Shown: positions 20,948 to 23,733 of the stretch, one piece after another | How positions within the stretch are numbered: the first letter of the stretch is position 1 | Layout of the letters: every line of letters starts with the position of its first letter | IMG/VR virus record: IMGVR_UViG_3300018080_000593 | Span: 1-23,733 of that record | From: a virus | Reading direction: 5' to 3' (one strand) | DNA length: 23,733 bases | Translations under genes and position numbers: made by a program | The notes under the pieces: model-generated | Databases searched by the model: none | Told to the model about the DNA's origin: nothing | What the model saw: only the letters and a program-made list of their open reading frames with translations

Positions 20948-22360
20948 ATGACTAACTCAATTCTCAATCAAGTGGCCGATGAAGGCACTATGCAGGGATT
21001 CGGCGCTCATTCTGCTAAGGAAGTAGAAGAATTACAAAAAGCCCTTTCCATTTCTCAAAATTATGGTTCTACCGCTCCTGGCGATTTAGCTGGCGGATCT
21101 GCTTTATCAGTAGAAGACTTAGATCGTACTTTAAAACTCGTTACTCACGGACTTGAGCATCTTAGAATGTGGAAAGACGTAATTAAAGAAAAAGTAAACC
21201 AAACTGTTCATCAATACAATGTACAAAATAGTTATGGTCAAGAAGTTTCTCCATTCTTCGCAATGGGCGGAACTCCTAATAATACTGACGCTAACTATGA
21301 AAGAGATTTCGTACAAATTAAGTATTTAGGAACCCAAGGTAGTGTTCAACACAATTTGACTTTGATCCAAGCCGCACACGGTCCCGTTGTAGCTCGCGAA
21401 GTTAAAAACAAAACTATCGAACTATTAGCTCGAAATGAAAGATCTATGTTTGACGCCGATTCTTCTATCAACTCACTTGAGTATGATGGTATTTTCAAGC
21501 AAATCGAATCAAAAGAACAAGAATCTACATATAAATCAACTGCATTTGCTGGTTATGATAGCGAAGGCGTTGATAATAGCGTAATTTATGATGTCCGAGC
21601 ATCTTTAGATGATGACATTTGTGAAGAAGCCGCTCTCCGAAACGTAAATAACTTCGGTATGGCCGGTGACATGTACTTAGGTACTGATATTCATAGTAAT
21701 TTCAGCAAAGCATTTTATGCTAAGCAACGAAATTTACCCGGGGAAACTTTGATCGCTGGTCAAAAAGTTAAGGAATTTAATGGTACTTCCGATTTTAGAT
21801 TCAAGCCTAGCTTGTTTAATCGTCCCAGAAAAGCTCCTTTAGCCGTTAGTATTAGTGGTTCTGCCGCTCCTACCATGGCCAACCAAGCCGCCGCCGCCAA
21901 CGCTGCTAGTCAGTTTAAAGCCGCCGACGCTGGAACATATAGCTATGTAATTTCCGCTGTTTATGATGATGGAGAAACCGTTGCTTCTTCCGCATTCGCA
22001 CAAGCCGTTGCCGCCGGTGAGAAAGTAAGTGTAGAAATCACTTATACCGGAAGCCCTCTCTATTTTAACGTATTCAGAGCCCCCGTTGGAACCTCTGCCG
22101 GACACGAATTCATCAAAAGAATTAAGCCCGCAGCTTCCGCTTCCGCTCACGACATCGATTTCAATGCTGATCTTCCCGGATCCGCAAGAGCTTATTTGAT
22201 GATGCATGATCAAGACGTGTATGTCTGGAAACAACTCGGATCACTCATCAAGTATGACCTGGCTGTTACTGATACCAGTTACAAATGGCTTCAGCTTTTA
22301 TATGGAAGTCCCCTAATCGTAGCTCCTCGTAAAAATATTATTATCCGTAACTTAATTTAA
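20948..22360 (+). CDS. Major capsid protein with an Ig-like insertion
   Basis: Predicted main shell protein of HK97-type fold, 470 aa, following protease and scaffold. Seen: an N-terminal region (about 1-50), a segment DLDRTLKLVTHGLEHLRMWK, beta-rich core with SYGQEVSPFFAMGG and a long helical/loop part to about 290. Residues about 323-408 look like an Ig/Fn3-type beta domain: DAGTYSYVISAVYDDGETVAS, VSVEITYTGSPLYFNVFRAP, then a short C-terminal shell segment (WKQLGSLIKYDLAVTDTSYK). The inserted part has noticeably more GC-rich, GCC-type codons than its surroundings. Strong AAGGAG SD. Identity is from context and fold-like pattern, not from a database match. Confidence 0.82.
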   Translation: MTNSILNQVADEGTMQGFGAHSAKEVEELQKALSISQNYGSTAPGDLAGGSALSVEDLDRTLKLVTHGLEHLRMWKDVIKEKVNQTVHQYNVQNSYGQEVSPFFAMGGTPNNTDANYERDFVQIKYLGTQGSVQHNLTLIQAAHGPVVAREVKNKTIELLARNERSMFDADSSINSLEYDGIFKQIESKEQESTYKSTAFAGYDSEGVDNSVIYDVRASLDDDICEEAALRNVNNFGMAGDMYLGTDIHSNFSKAFYAKQRNLPGETLIAGQKVKEFNGTSDFRFKPSLFNRPRKAPLAVSISGSAAPTMANQAAAANAASQFKAADAGTYSYVISAVYDDGETVASSAFAQAVAAGEKVSVEITYTGSPLYFNVFRAPVGTSAGHEFIKRIKPAASASAHDIDFNADLPGSARAYLMMHDQDVYVWKQLGSLIKYDLAVTDTSYKWLQLLYGSPLIVAPRKNIIIRNLI

Positions 22361-22390
22361 TTATTAGGTTTTTAGGTAATTTATTTAAAA

Positions 22391-22416
22391 GGGCGTCTTT
22401 AAGACGCCCTTTTTTT
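22391..22416 (+). terminator. Strong rho-independent terminator after the capsid gene
   Basis: GGGCGTC (22391-22397), 5-nt loop TTTAA, GACGCCC (22403-22409), then seven T. The stem is perfect and GC-rich. Upstream AAAA can pair with the T-run, so it may also work on the other strand. It closes the capsid operon. Confidence 0.93.
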
Positions 22417-22417
22417 A

Positions 22418-22446
22418 TTGATTTTTATAGAAATTAATGATATAAT
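22418..22446 (+). promoter_or_regulatory. Promoter for the HNH-methyltransferase gene
   Basis: TTGATT at 22418-22423, 17-bp spacer, TATAAT at 22441-22446 with the extended TGA. It starts two bases after the terminator. The transcript would begin about 4 nt before the ATG at 22457, with no SD, so initiation would be nearly leaderless. Confidence 0.68.
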
Positions 22447-22456
22447 AATTGTAACC

Positions 22457-23733
22457 ATGGTGTTACTAAAAATAGAAGATCAAGAATTCCATACTTATCA
22501 AAGTATTTTGGATTTTGCAGGTAGTCAAAGAAAAGCGGCTGCTCTGGTAAAGCTAACCCGATCTCAATTCATGTATAAATTAAGAGAGGAACGCGGCCAT
22601 TGTAGATATCCCGGATGCACGAGCACTCCCTTAGAAGGGAAAACTCGGTGCCAAGAACATCGCGTGCCTAAGCAGGATATGGAGCGTAAAAAGCTGTCCC
22701 ATAAAAAATGGCTACAAAGCTTGGTAGGTACAGATCGGGAACGAACTAGGGAGTTTTTAAACAAACAGGGGAGAGACTACTACTATGCCAACTATGAAAA
22801 ACAAAGAAAATACCGTAATGAACGGGCTAGAAGGCCTGAAAATAAAATTAAAAATCGATTAAAAACACAAAAATATAGAAAATTACATAAAAATGATCCA
22901 AACCTAACTAAAGAAGATGTCGCTTCTATTTTTAAGAAATTCAATAACAAGTGTTTTAAATGTGGTAGGGTGGATCGACTAGAATTAGACCATCACCTCC
23001 CCTTATCCAGGGGAGGTTTATTGACGCCCGATAATACCGTAATACTTTGCAAGTCCTGTAATTCTGGTAAGTGCGACAAACTTCCATCGGAGTATTATAA
23101 TAATATCGAAACCTTACAACTAAACGCCTTACTGGGAATTTCTGAGTTAAGAAGGGAATATTCCGAAAAGTCTCTAAAAAGAGAGTTTAATACAATAAAA
23201 ACCACCGAACCCTCTTATCAAAAGCTTCCACAAACTAATAGATTAACCACTCATTTTAACCCACACTTTTATGCGAAAGAGAACGAATTGTGGAAAGATC
23301 TCTCAGTACAAGAAAAGTTAATTGCAAACAGAGTCCGGTATTTATTCAAGGAAGCAAATGACTTAACAGAAAGCGAGCTGTTACGAGGCTTTAAGATCTC
23401 AGGAGCACATATAGGATTTTCGCACCATTCCCCTTTTTGGATTAAGCGATTTATAGAGGATTACGGTATTAAATCCATTTATGATCCTTGTGGGGGGTGG
23501 GGACACCGTTTAATAGGAAGTCATGCCATAAAGTATATCTATAATGATATAGGCAAGCGGTCCACCCGCGGCGCTCAAAAAATAGCTGATTTTTTGGGAC
23601 TGGAAGACAAAACTTTCTATAATCGAGATTGTACTAAATTTACCCCGGTTGAGGATTACGAAGCCGTATTTACATGCCCTCCTTATTTTGACGTGGAATT
23701 ATATGATAATTATGAGCGGTTTTGTAAGAATGG
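22457..23733 (+). CDS. HNH nuclease-DNA methyltransferase fusion, partial
   Basis: An uninterrupted frame of 425 complete codons that runs off the window, so the 3' end is missing. Residues 1-70 hold a short helical part and a putative zinc knuckle, Cys49, Cys54, Cys65 and His68. Residues 166-205 form a complete HNH core: CFKC, LELDHHLPLSRGG with Asp178-His179, Asn193, LCKSCN with Cys198 and Cys201, and Lys205. From about 300 an amino-methyltransferase follows: YDPCGGWGHR (motif I, Asp343) and TCPPYF (motif IV, 406-411), where the usual first residue of [DNS]PPY is Cys. Motifs fit an N6-adenine or N4-cytosine enzyme. Start ATG is chosen by the promoter; a GTG follows directly. Could be a restriction-modification fusion or a methyltransferase carrying a homing nuclease. 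Confidence 0.85.
   Translation, partial: MVLLKIEDQEFHTYQSILDFAGSQRKAAALVKLTRSQFMYKLREERGHCRYPGCTSTPLEGKTRCQEHRVPKQDMERKKLSHKKWLQSLVGTDRERTREFLNKQGRDYYYANYEKQRKYRNERARRPENKIKNRLKTQKYRKLHKNDPNLTKEDVASIFKKFNNKCFKCGRVDRLELDHHLPLSRGGLLTPDNTVILCKSCNSGKCDKLPSEYYNNIETLQLNALLGISELRREYSEKSLKREFNTIKTTEPSYQKLPQTNRLTTHFNPHFYAKENELWKDLSVQEKLIANRVRYLFKEANDLTESELLRGFKISGAHIGFSHHSPFWIKRFIEDYGIKSIYDPCGGWGHRLIGSHAIKYIYNDIGKRSTRGAQKIADFLGLEDKTFYNRDCTKFTPVEDYEAVFTCPPYFDVELYDNYERFCKN

Noticed and set aside
21839-22234. Long minus-strand frame (131 codons) opposite the capsid gene
   Set aside because: Gly/Ser-rich, no SD and fully opposite a well-supported gene; its length reflects the GC-richer codons of the capsid insertion.

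Overview
The window is 23.7 kb of AT-rich DNA from a tailed double-stranded DNA phage (Caudoviricetes) or a prophage carrying that module. Every supported gene is on the + strand, genes are tightly packed with short overlaps, and the head and DNA-packaging set is in typical order: large terminase, portal, F-like minor head protein, prohead protease, scaffold-like protein, major capsid protein. Most genes have strong Shine-Dalgarno (SD) sequences and the promoters look like bacterial sigma-70 type (TTGACA/TTGCAA, 17 bp, TATAAT, often with an extended TG). The sequence alone does not identify the host.

Layout. 138-2460: nucleic acid repair genes, an endonuclease V-like pyrimidine dimer glycosylase overlapping an Rnl2-type RNA ligase whose active site is interrupted by an intein. 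2478-6094: about a dozen small, mostly unassigned early-type proteins, including one secreted protein, three small zinc-ribbon proteins and a calcineurin-like phosphoesterase. 6096-9206: large terminase, with an intein in its Walker A motif. 9203-14185: an HNH endonuclease coupled to the terminase, a small beta-rich protein, the portal, a second HNH endonuclease, a small protein and the minor head protein. 14282-17220: small proteins, then a run that looks like protein quality control (a trigger-factor/FKBP-like protein, a GroES-like protein, a ClpP-like protease) and a Cas4/RecB-like nuclease. 17265-18309: a small protein and a second, apparently exported, ClpP-like protease, closed by a terminator. 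18435-22360: an HTH/sigma-region-4-like protein, prohead protease, small protein, scaffold-like protein and capsid protein, closed by a strong terminator. 22457 to the window end: an open reading frame, cut by the window edge, that joins an HNH nuclease domain to a DNA methyltransferase domain.

Three things stand out. First, the region is dense in homing-type elements: two LAGLIDADG inteins, each in a catalytic motif of its host protein, two paralogous free-standing HNH endonucleases on either side of the portal gene, and the HNH-methyltransferase fusion. Second, four genes without an SD have a -10 box ending exactly 6 nt before their ATG, as expected for leaderless mRNAs, while their neighbours are SD-led. 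Third, the chaperone/protease cassette within the head-assembly genes could support folding and turnover of virion proteins.
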